Part shown: positions 16,587 through 25,200 of the stretch, piece after piece | Layout: each line of letters opens with the position of its first letter | Numbering within the stretch: position 1 is the first letter of the stretch | DNA from: an uncultured Oscillospiraceae bacterium | GTDB taxonomy: Bacteria; Bacillota; Clostridia; Oscillospirales; Oscillospiraceae | DNA length: 64,000 nt | NCBI GenBank assembly: GCA_934597585.1 | Contig: CAKTSA010000001.1 | Span: 62,001-126,000, forward strand | Reading direction: 5' to 3' | The notes under the pieces: generated by a model | Databases searched by the model: none | Told to the model about the DNA's origin: nothing | The model's input: the letters and a program-made list of their open reading frames with translations, nothing else | Program-made: the position numbers and the translations under genes

Positions 16587-17021
16587 ATGAAGAAGATATG
16601 CTGTGCGGTTCTGGCCGTACTCTGCATCCTGCCGTGTCTGGTGGGCTGCGGTAATCACACTTCGGACAACGAAGTCATGTATGCAGAAATAGAAGAAGAT
16701 CTATCCTCACCTTGTGCATTGATTCTGAAATACGAGGATACCAGTTTTACCGTTGCCTCCATCACGGAACGGAATTCGGTAGAAGATACCTTTACGATTC
16801 GGTATCAGGCAAGTGCTGCAATTCCGGCAAGTGTAGATATTTCAAGTGTTTATATTACAGCTATGTTCAATGGAAATGCACTATATATAGATGATGAATT
16901 GGTTGGGACATTATCACCAATCATATTGCAGCTTGATTTCGAGAACGGGTCCCATGACTTCTATGTTGATTCTTCTAACGGAGGACGCCACTATGAAGTC
17001 ATGATTACACAGGCCTCATGA
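16587..17021 (+). CDS. Small lipoprotein, unknown function
   Basis: A 144-residue protein with a lipoprotein signal (MKKICCAVLAVLCILPCLVG, Cys next in the lipobox LVGC). GAGGAGG precedes the ATG at 16587. The mature part looks all-beta, with no family I recognise. Base composition is more AT-rich than the genes before it. It sits between the exporter and the second DUF4430 gene, so it may assist at the surface. Confidence 0.7.
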   Translation: MKKICCAVLAVLCILPCLVGCGNHTSDNEVMYAEIEEDLSSPCALILKYEDTSFTVASITERNSVEDTFTIRYQASAAIPASVDISSVYITAMFNGNALYIDDELVGTLSPIILQLDFENGSHDFYVDSSNGGRHYEVMITQAS

Positions 17022-17094
17022 AAAGAAACACACACTTTTAATGTCGGTTACCCTAAAACGGGCAGAAATAAAAACAAAAACAAGGAGGAATACC

Positions 17095-17991
17095 ATGAAA
17101 AAAAGACTTTTAGCCATTTTTATGGCAATGGTCATGGCTTTGAGCCTCAGCGTGACCGCTTTTGCGACCACAAATGCTGCGGGTGATTTGACCATCGAAG
17201 CCCTCGGCGTCACATTTGAGAATGATGTCGTCAGTGTCATCTCTGGTGACCAGCAATTTGACGCATTCTACAGCTTCAAGCAGCTCCCTGATGGCACCAA
17301 TTTTAGCAGCATTTCAACCAATTTTACATTTGACGGTACGAAACTGCTGATCAATGGCGTACAGGTTGCTACGCAGTCCCCTTATACAACCGACGTGGAC
17401 TTCACCAGCGTTGTAAGTGTTGGTGTTGTTTATATTAACTCGGAAAATGTGGAAACAACAAAGACGTATTATGTTTCCGCATACCCGTCCACCTTTTCTG
17501 TTACCATGAATTTTGAGTACGAAAATGCGAGAGCATTCTCTACTTTGGATGGCACTGTGTATGGCCGTTCCGGAATGCTTGATGATGTCACTGATGAGCA
17601 GAAGGCAAATGCAGCCGAAAAGGTGCTGCAGATGGATAATATATGCGCGGGTATCAGTTCTTTGACCGCTGCACAGTACCGTACCCTTACTACTACTGTC
17701 AACGCAGGCAATACGCCCTACGAACTGCTGAACGCATTTAAGGCTGCACGCACCGGCTTCGATTTTAGTGGAAGCTCCTCATATATTTCCTCCATCGGTG
17801 TTCTTGACATGAATAGCACGGCAACGATGCTCGGCGGCGGTGCCGGCGGCTGGATGTATCAGGTCACCCGTGGCGGTCAGACTGTTGTTCCCATGATCGG
17901 TATCAGCGGTTGGAAGCTCATCCCCGGTGACGTTGTGACCTGGCGCTATACCTGCGATTATGGTTATGACATCAATGCCCCGATGTGGTAA
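17095..17991 (+). CDS. Secreted DUF4430 protein
   Basis: A 298-residue protein with a cleavable signal peptide ending TAFA. The C-terminal third (about 190-298) is DUF4430-like: GGGAGGWMYQVTRGG and PGDVVTWRYTCDYGYDI parallel the end of the 8256 lipoprotein. The middle region is a separate beta-rich domain. There is no lipobox, wall anchor or membrane helix at the end, so it must be secreted or held by another protein. CAAGGAGGAA precedes the ATG. This is the second intrinsic-factor beta-like domain of the operon. Confidence 0.75.
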   Translation: MKKRLLAIFMAMVMALSLSVTAFATTNAAGDLTIEALGVTFENDVVSVISGDQQFDAFYSFKQLPDGTNFSSISTNFTFDGTKLLINGVQVATQSPYTTDVDFTSVVSVGVVYINSENVETTKTYYVSAYPSTFSVTMNFEYENARAFSTLDGTVYGRSGMLDDVTDEQKANAAEKVLQMDNICAGISSLTAAQYRTLTTTVNAGNTPYELLNAFKAARTGFDFSGSSSYISSIGVLDMNSTATMLGGGAGGWMYQVTRGGQTVVPMIGISGWKLIPGDVVTWRYTCDYGYDINAPMW

Positions 17992-18009
17992 GACGATTTA
18001 GACGCTAAT

Positions 18010-18067
18010 ATGCGGCGGCGTACCTAAAGGTTAACCGAAATGCCCGTTTTAGGGTACGCCGCCGCAT
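18010..18067 (+). terminator. Strong hairpin between DUF4430 and giant-protein genes
   Basis: Perfect 15-bp stem starting ATGCGGCGGCG with a 28-nt loop. There is no T run, so it may lower rather than stop transcription of the two giant genes, or stabilise the upstream mRNA end. Confidence 0.55.
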
Positions 18068-18112
18068 TCCATAAAACTTAGAGACTGTGCGCTCTTACAA
18101 ACGAATGCAATA

Positions 18113-21100
18113 ATGAAACATAGAATAACAAGAGTGGCAACACTCATTATTAGCGTCATCATCCTGCTAAGTACGGTAGTTGTTGGCTACGCCGCTGAGA
18201 GAACGATTCCTTCCGCACCTTCATACTGGCCCGGTGGAGCATATAATACGATAGGTGATGATGATAATTCAGCGTCATCGAATTACACGGCAGTAGAAAT
18301 CACCGCAAAAGAATATCCGGACGCTGGCGACCTCCAATTTCTTCAAGTGCGTGATATGCAGTACTTGGATTGGGGGTCACTTGTAAAAGTGATAGAAATT
18401 CCTGGTGCTGATGGTACAAAACCTTCTGATTTTAAGCTGACATTGACTCTCACGCGTCAGCAAGATGGCGTAGACATTACACTCGATAAAGCAGATTACT
18501 ATTACCCAGTCCGGCAGCGAATTGTCACTGCCGATGGACGACAGTGTGATATTTTTATCATTGCTGTTCCGGAAAAGCGTACATATCAAACTTCCAGTGA
18601 ATTGTCGGACTACACAACTGCCGGAGAAAAGTGCCTGAAAGCATATGACGCGATTTCTGATTTGTATTGGGAGTTGTATGATGAGCATGATTTTCCCGCA
18701 GTGCAGGGCGGTCCTCATCCTGCAGCACGAAGAAGCCTGATTAGCTTGTCATTTGGCCTTGAGCCCTATATCCATACCCGTAATACAAAGTATCCGATAA
18801 GCAGTAGTTCGTATACTGTAGAAAAGGCAGCCGCAGGGATTCGCAGCGCTAATTATTTTTCGGCAAAACAAGCAGAAGCGATTTTTGATACAGTCTTTCC
18901 TTATTACATTCAGTATGCACAGCAGGAAATCCCATCGCCATCTCTTGAGAGTATTGAGGCGGCCAATATCAAAGGCATGCTGCAAGCTGATGGTTCTTAT
19001 GTATTGACTGTCCCAGATGGCCTTGACATGAATAAAGTGCAAGGCGCCATCAAATATGGAGTTGCGGATCCGACTGCGGTGCAGGCGTCTCTATCGGGTG
19101 CTTGGAGCGTCAACGGTATAAGCGTTATTACACTGACCGCAAAGGATCCGGCGACCACACATGTATACGGGGATAGCAAAAACGGCATCATAAGGTCAAG
19201 TTATGTCATACGCATACGAAGCGGTTTTCCCACCTTTGGCGTAAACTATTTTAGTGCTGCGGGCCGCATCGCAACGATTGATGATGAAGGCAATAAGATA
19301 TCCCTACACCTTCCTGCAGACAGTCTGTGGCTGACGAGCGTTGATGTAGAGTATACAGGTACTGCTTTAACGTATCTTGACAGTGCGAGAAACGCGGTTG
19401 CTCCGGATTCATTGGGAAGGATCAACCTCAAAAAAGCAAAATACCTTGTGATCGACAATGATTGCTCTGATTTTGCAGCCAAAGGTGCCAAGAAGGATCG
19501 CCTGCAGTTTTCTCGTGAATATGTATTGGATATCACGCAGGGGAACTCTGCCGAATGTGATCTGCTGTCTTATACCACCGGCGTTGAAGAGGAAAGCATT
19601 GTCTGGAACGGAGAGCGGATCACCGTCACAATTCCTTATGCGACGGATTGGAGCCTGCTGAAAAGCGAATATACCTGCTCCTATGACGCCAAAGTTGAAG
19701 CACTGAACGGTGAGGACTTCCAAAATTCAGAAAACACGCCGATCATCTATAGAGTCACGGCCGAGAATGGTACGAGCTACAAGGAATATTTTGTTGTTGT
19801 AAAGAAAATTCCAGCCGCGACAAATAATCGCCTTGTTGCGTTTCGCTTTGGTGGGTTAGCGGGCAGTATAGACCACGATGCCGGTACAGTTTCGTTAGAG
19901 CTACCGGCAGGAACGTCCAAGCGGTTTGCTCCGACAATTGAACTCCCCCAATATGCAACTGTCTCTCCTGCATCTGGTGAAGTACAGGACTTTACAAATC
20001 CTGTAACGTATACGGTAACGGCACAGAATGGCGACAAAAAAGAATATGTTGTCACTGTCACGGTTTCCAGCCAGCCGGTAGACAATCCGCAAAAGGAGCG
20101 GATGCAGAATCTCCTGAACAGTATTATCACTGCCTATAGAGAGAAAGATGAGCCTGAGGATTGGGAATGGCTGAATCTTGGCTTATATGAGAATTTGCAG
20201 GAGCCAAACACCAATAACGGTTTTTCCATCGCGGAGATCATCGCGAATCGGAAGCTCGGTCCAAAGGGAACCATGACAGATCTTGCGCGGGTGACCTTGA
20301 TGCTGACAGCCCGTGGCTATGACTGCTCGAATCTTGCGCAGTATAATGGTGGAAAGCCTTTTGTCGATGCACAGGGAAACGAAATTGATAACCTTGTGGC
20401 AAACCTGTGTCAGACGACGATCTCTCTGAACGGTGTGCAATTTGGATTACTCGCGCTGGATATCGGCAATTACACGCTGCCGGCGGATACCGAGCATGAT
20501 CGGGCATTTATGGTCGAGTATCTTTTGGAGCAAACACCGAAGGGGATCGACCAGGGCTTTATGAAACTGGATGGCGTTGCATCCAACATGTTCGCTCTGG
20601 GCCCCTATCAAGATGATCCAACATACGGCAGTCAGGTAAGACAATGGCTTGAGGATGGCACCGAGTACCTCGCGCAAAAAGTCTCTGACGACTATACGAT
20701 CAAGTCGTGGGGGACGATTAACAGCGAAATCATTTCCTGGACGATCTGTGGTTTGTGTTCGGCTGGTATCGATCCATATACCGATCCGCGCTTTAGCAAT
20801 GGTACCAAGAGCATCGTCACGCAATGGCTGGACATGTTTTCAATCGGTAGCGGATTTAAGCATGAAGCAAAAGAGACTAGTCCCAATGCGCTTGCGACCT
20901 ACGAGGGGTGCTATGCCCTGCAGTGGTACTTGAACTTCCTTGAGAAAGGTGGCCAGGGTACACCGTATCATCTTTGGTACAAGCAGCATGACTTTGCAAA
21001 AACACTTTCTTCTGAAGCGCGTATCCTTGGGTTTGAGCTTGAAGGCAAGCACGGTGTCATAAAAGAGGCTGCCGCAGGCGGTGAAAATACGATCACATTG

Positions 21101-22264
21101 GAGTTGCCCGCAGGGACGCCGCTCGTTCGCGTCACGCCGAAGCTGACGCTGTCCGAGGGCGCGACACTTGTTGCCCCCGAACTGCCCATGACCATTAAGG
21201 CCAATGCCAATATAAAGTACTACTTCACGGTTCGTGCGGAAGATGGCAAAACCGAAAGAGATTACGCGCTTACCGTTACGCTGAAGGATGACCTTGACGC
21301 AAGCGGTGCGGAACTGTATTTGGACACGTTGGCACTGGAGGATAAGAATTCGCGTCCGTTGTCGATTATCGGCAGAACAGTAACAGAAACGAAATCCGGC
21401 GCAGACATCATATTGAATGTGGATGCCGGAAAAGATGTTACGGCGCTGCTTATTTCTGCTGATATTTCTTATAAAGCAACGGCAACTCCTGCCCTTGATG
21501 GCAAGGCCACCATGGATCTCTCCGATTGGACGAGCTTCGTGATCAAATCGCAGGATGGCACAGCAACAAAGACGTATCGGATCAAGGTCGTTGCAAAGGG
21601 ACAGGCATCCATCAGCGCCTTCTCCTTGACGGTCAACGGTACGACCTATAAGGGTACGATCGACGACCAAAAGGGAATGATCGTTGTCAATGGCGTTGAT
21701 GATAGCGGACTCACTACAACGAAACTGATCCCGTCGATCACGTTGGGTAAGGGAACAACTGTGTGCAGTCCTGCCCCCGGCTTGGAACAGGATTTTTCCG
21801 GTGAGGTTCACTATACGGTCACCGGCTCCGATGTTGTGTCGCGTACCTATACGGTGAACGTGTATAACAAAAATGGCCAGCGCATCAGCGCAAGCGGTGG
21901 CAATACAGACCCTGTGACACCGGCCACAGCACGGATCACATCCTTCAAGGTCTTGGGCGTTGAGGGAGTGATCGATGATTCCGCCGGTACAATAACGATC
22001 ACGCTGCCGGACGGCACTGACGTGACCCGCGTGGCACCCGTTGTTACGGTTCCCGCTGGTGCTGTGGTAAGTCCTGTTTCGGGCGAGGTCGTGAATCTGT
22101 CGATGCCGGTCGCTTACACGGTGACCTTGGGTTCTGATAGCAGAACCTATACTGTTCGTGTTATTTATCAGCGCAGCACTTCCCAGCAGTTATGGGATAA
22201 GATGGCTGAAAATAGCACAGTGACAGATCACCAAGTAAGCAAAAGCACGAGAAACTGGAGGTAA
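18113..22264 (+). CDS. Giant secreted protein with intrinsic-factor-like alpha domain
   Basis: A 1383-residue protein with a signal peptide. Cadherin-like/beta-sandwich repeats fill most of it (recurrent GTSKRFAPTIELPQYATVSP and FTNPVTYTVTAQNGDKKEY patterns). Residues about 660-960 are a helical alpha/alpha-barrel of the terpenoid-cyclase fold (TMTDLARVTLMLTARGYDCS, INSEIISWTICGLCSAGIDP, ATYEGCYALQWYLNFLEK), resembling the N-terminal alpha domain of intrinsic factor and transcobalamin. The last 30 residues begin QLWDKM, a tail shared with the next protein. No LPXTG or SLH anchor. The ribosome binding site is weak. With the DUF4430 proteins it could form a split cobalamin-binding pair. Confidence 0.75.
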   Translation: MKHRITRVATLIISVIILLSTVVVGYAAERTIPSAPSYWPGGAYNTIGDDDNSASSNYTAVEITAKEYPDAGDLQFLQVRDMQYLDWGSLVKVIEIPGADGTKPSDFKLTLTLTRQQDGVDITLDKADYYYPVRQRIVTADGRQCDIFIIAVPEKRTYQTSSELSDYTTAGEKCLKAYDAISDLYWELYDEHDFPAVQGGPHPAARRSLISLSFGLEPYIHTRNTKYPISSSSYTVEKAAAGIRSANYFSAKQAEAIFDTVFPYYIQYAQQEIPSPSLESIEAANIKGMLQADGSYVLTVPDGLDMNKVQGAIKYGVADPTAVQASLSGAWSVNGISVITLTAKDPATTHVYGDSKNGIIRSSYVIRIRSGFPTFGVNYFSAAGRIATIDDEGNKISLHLPADSLWLTSVDVEYTGTALTYLDSARNAVAPDSLGRINLKKAKYLVIDNDCSDFAAKGAKKDRLQFSREYVLDITQGNSAECDLLSYTTGVEEESIVWNGERITVTIPYATDWSLLKSEYTCSYDAKVEALNGEDFQNSENTPIIYRVTAENGTSYKEYFVVVKKIPAATNNRLVAFRFGGLAGSIDHDAGTVSLELPAGTSKRFAPTIELPQYATVSPASGEVQDFTNPVTYTVTAQNGDKKEYVVTVTVSSQPVDNPQKERMQNLLNSIITAYREKDEPEDWEWLNLGLYENLQEPNTNNGFSIAEIIANRKLGPKGTMTDLARVTLMLTARGYDCSNLAQYNGGKPFVDAQGNEIDNLVANLCQTTISLNGVQFGLLALDIGNYTLPADTEHDRAFMVEYLLEQTPKGIDQGFMKLDGVASNMFALGPYQDDPTYGSQVRQWLEDGTEYLAQKVSDDYTIKSWGTINSEIISWTICGLCSAGIDPYTDPRFSNGTKSIVTQWLDMFSIGSGFKHEAKETSPNALATYEGCYALQWYLNFLEKGGQGTPYHLWYKQHDFAKTLSSEARILGFELEGKHGVIKEAAAGGENTITLELPAGTPLVRVTPKLTLSEGATLVAPELPMTIKANANIKYYFTVRAEDGKTERDYALTVTLKDDLDASGAELYLDTLALEDKNSRPLSIIGRTVTETKSGADIILNVDAGKDVTALLISADISYKATATPALDGKATMDLSDWTSFVIKSQDGTATKTYRIKVVAKGQASISAFSLTVNGTTYKGTIDDQKGMIVVNGVDDSGLTTTKLIPSITLGKGTTVCSPAPGLEQDFSGEVHYTVTGSDVVSRTYTVNVYNKNGQRISASGGNTDPVTPATARITSFKVLGVEGVIDDSAGTITITLPDGTDVTRVAPVVTVPAGAVVSPVSGEVVNLSMPVAYTVTLGSDSRTYTVRVIYQRSTSQQLWDKMAENSTVTDHQVSKSTRNWR

Positions 22265-22266
22265 CT

Positions 22267-25200
22267 ATGAAAGGACACAAATTACTGGCGTTGCTGATGG
22301 CACTGCTTCTGTGCATACAGCTTCTGCCGGTTTCCACCGCTTTTGCGGCGGAGGTGTCAGCAGTCAAGGTGACGTTGAAAGCCAATTCTACCAGCTACGG
22401 AGACGTGACGAGTACCAGCACGCTTACAGGCCTGAAAGATGGCGACACGGTGGAGCTGACAGCCACGCCGAAAGAAAACGGCCATGAAACGTTCTCGCAA
22501 TGGGTCGTGTATAAAAACAGTAGCTGCACTACCAAAGCAGCTGAAACGGATTATACGCTGACCGAGACAGAGACCGGAAAGGCGACCCTGACGGTAAAGG
22601 GGACAACAGACCTGTGGGTGATGGCGGTATTCCAGGGGAAGATCGTCGGTCTTCAGGATAAAAGTAACTATGCCCCGCTGCCTGCCACAAGAGGCAATAG
22701 TAAAAATCTCAGATCTCTGTTCAGCATAACGAAGGATGCGACTGTGAGCGGCATCATTGCTTCCGCAACGATTACCGGTTGGGATAATGACCCGACTGTT
22801 CCGCTGGTCGCCACGATCACTCTTCCGTCTAACCCCGCGGAGGTAGCGACGGGCGCTTGGCGTCTTCAGGTATGGGAAACTGCGGCCGGTTTTGGCAACT
22901 CGGCGAGTGCCGATGCAGTTCATTACAACATGATGCTCGCCCCCGGCGCACGGTTCGATTTCAGCGACCTGACCAAGGATAGTAAGCGTTCTAGCACATA
23001 TAACCAGACAAGCTACTCCTTCGGTGAGGGCTGGGATTGGACAGAGTACAGTTTCAACATCGTGGATAGCGAGGGCACTGTACTGAAGCCGGGCAAGATC
23101 GTCTTCAAGTATCCCGGAATTGCGACCATTGACGCGAAGAACGGCAGTGTGAAGTGCGGCGAGAATACTTACTCGGATGGTCAGACGGTGAATCTCGGCA
23201 CCGGTGAGAAGACCATTACGGCCGTGCCTGCCGAGGGCTATTTTTTCACTGGCTGGGAGATCGACGGAGTAGAATTGTCTGATGCCACAGCCAATCCGCT
23301 CACCTTCACCATGCCGAGCGCCAGCACCACCATCAAGGCGAACTTTGCAAAGACTGTCAGTGTAACGCTGAAAGCCAATTCCGCCGACTACGGAGATGTG
23401 ACGAGCAGCAGCACACTTACAGGCCTGAAAAAAGATGACACGGTGGAGCTGACAGCCACGCCGAAAGAAAACGGCCATGAAACGTTCTCGCAATGGGTCG
23501 TGTATAAAAACAGTAGCTGCACTACCAAAGCAGCTGAAACGGATTATACGCTGACCGAGACAGAGACCGGAAAGGCGACCCTGACGGTAAAGGGGACAAC
23601 AGACCTGTGGGTGATGGCGGTATTCCAGGGGAAGATCGTCGGTCTTCAGGATAAAAGTAACTATGCCCCGCTGCCTGCCACAAGAGGCAATAGTAAAAAT
23701 CTCAGATCTCTGTTCAGCATAACGAAGGATGCGACTGTGAGCGGCATCATTGCTTCCGCAACGATTACCGGTTGGGATAATGACCCGACTGTTCCGCTGG
23801 TCGCCACGATCACTCTTCCGTCTAACCCCGCGGAGGTAGCGACGGGCGCTTGGCGTCTTCAGGTATGGGAAACTGCGGCCGGTTTTGGCAACTCGGCGAG
23901 TGCCGATGCAGTTCATTACAACATGATGCTCGCCCCCGGCGCACGGTTCGATTTCAGCGACCTGACCAAGGATAGTAAGCGTTCTAGCACATATAACCAG
24001 ACAAGCTACTCCTTCGGTGAGGGCTGGGATTGGACAGAGTACAGTTTCAACATCGTGGATAGCGAGGGCACTGTACTGAAGCCGGGCAAGATCGTCTTCA
24101 AGTATCCCGGAATTGCGACCATTGACGCGAAGAACGGCAGTGTGAAGTGCGGCGAGAATACTTACTCGGATGGTCAGACGGTGAATCTCGGCACCGGTGA
24201 GAAGACCATTACGGCCGTGCCTGCCGAGGGCTATTTTTTCACTGGCTGGGAGATCGACGGAGTAGAATTGTCTGATGCCACAGCCAATCCGCTCACCTTC
24301 ACCATGCCGAGCGCCAGCACCACCATCAAGGCGAACTTTGCAACAAAAGCCGGAACCCCTGAGCTCGGATATCAACTGTCTATTGAAGGCAGTGGCAAGG
24401 TGTTCGTGGACGGGGTCGAGCGTGCCAACGGATATATGACGGAAGTTGCGGATAACACCAACGTGATATTCCTCGCGGAGCCAGAGGAAGGCTATGTTCT
24501 GGATCACTGGGAAATCACAAGCCCCATCAAGGACACAAATATTCCCGACAGCAGTGGTAATTTAAAGCAGCTATATATCACAACAGCCTATGGTGGTCAA
24601 TTCTACAATGTCAAAGCAGTCTTTGCGGAAAAAACCACCTATAAACTGCGCTTCAAGCTGATGCTGGGAGAGACGGATGTCACACAATCCAACGCTTTTA
24701 AAGCTGCATGCGGACGCCAGAACGCTAATACACCATACTCAGCCTACACATTCCCGTCTGCAATGACTCTGGATGAAATCTATAGTAGCTTGTCTGCAAA
24801 AAACACAATAAGTGATTTCATTTCGTTTAACGCTGGCCTAAATTACTTGGATTTTCCTGTGGACAGTGAAGATTGGATTGTTATCCAACTGGATCAGTAT
24901 CCTGGTTATACCGAGCAGCTTGGCCCCAAGTTTATTGCAGATGGCTTTGTGTCCAGCAACGAAGCCGCTGTGGCAGACAGACACAGTATCTCAAACTCCC
25001 GCTTCGGTGGAAGAACATATATCGTGTTCAAAATGACGCAGGACACGACCATTACGGCGAATATCCATGAAGCGAAGTACACGACAGTAACAGTGCCTAC
25101 GGATGAAACAAAGGGCACAGTCACGATCACACCTGCGGCTGATGTAGAGGCACTGGGCATGTGGTGGGAAGGCTCGAAACTGACTGTGCAGGCTGTTCCC

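Noticed and set aside
23100..24350. Assembly duplication error instead of a real repeat
   Set aside because: The 75 bp before the two copies differ by several substitutions, so they are distinct loci rather than one read set used twice. Long reads should still confirm the copy number.
22357..24507. A 716-residue minus-strand reading frame
   Set aside because: It is the antisense of the duplicated giant-protein units; it repeats only because the plus strand repeats, and it has no signal of its own.
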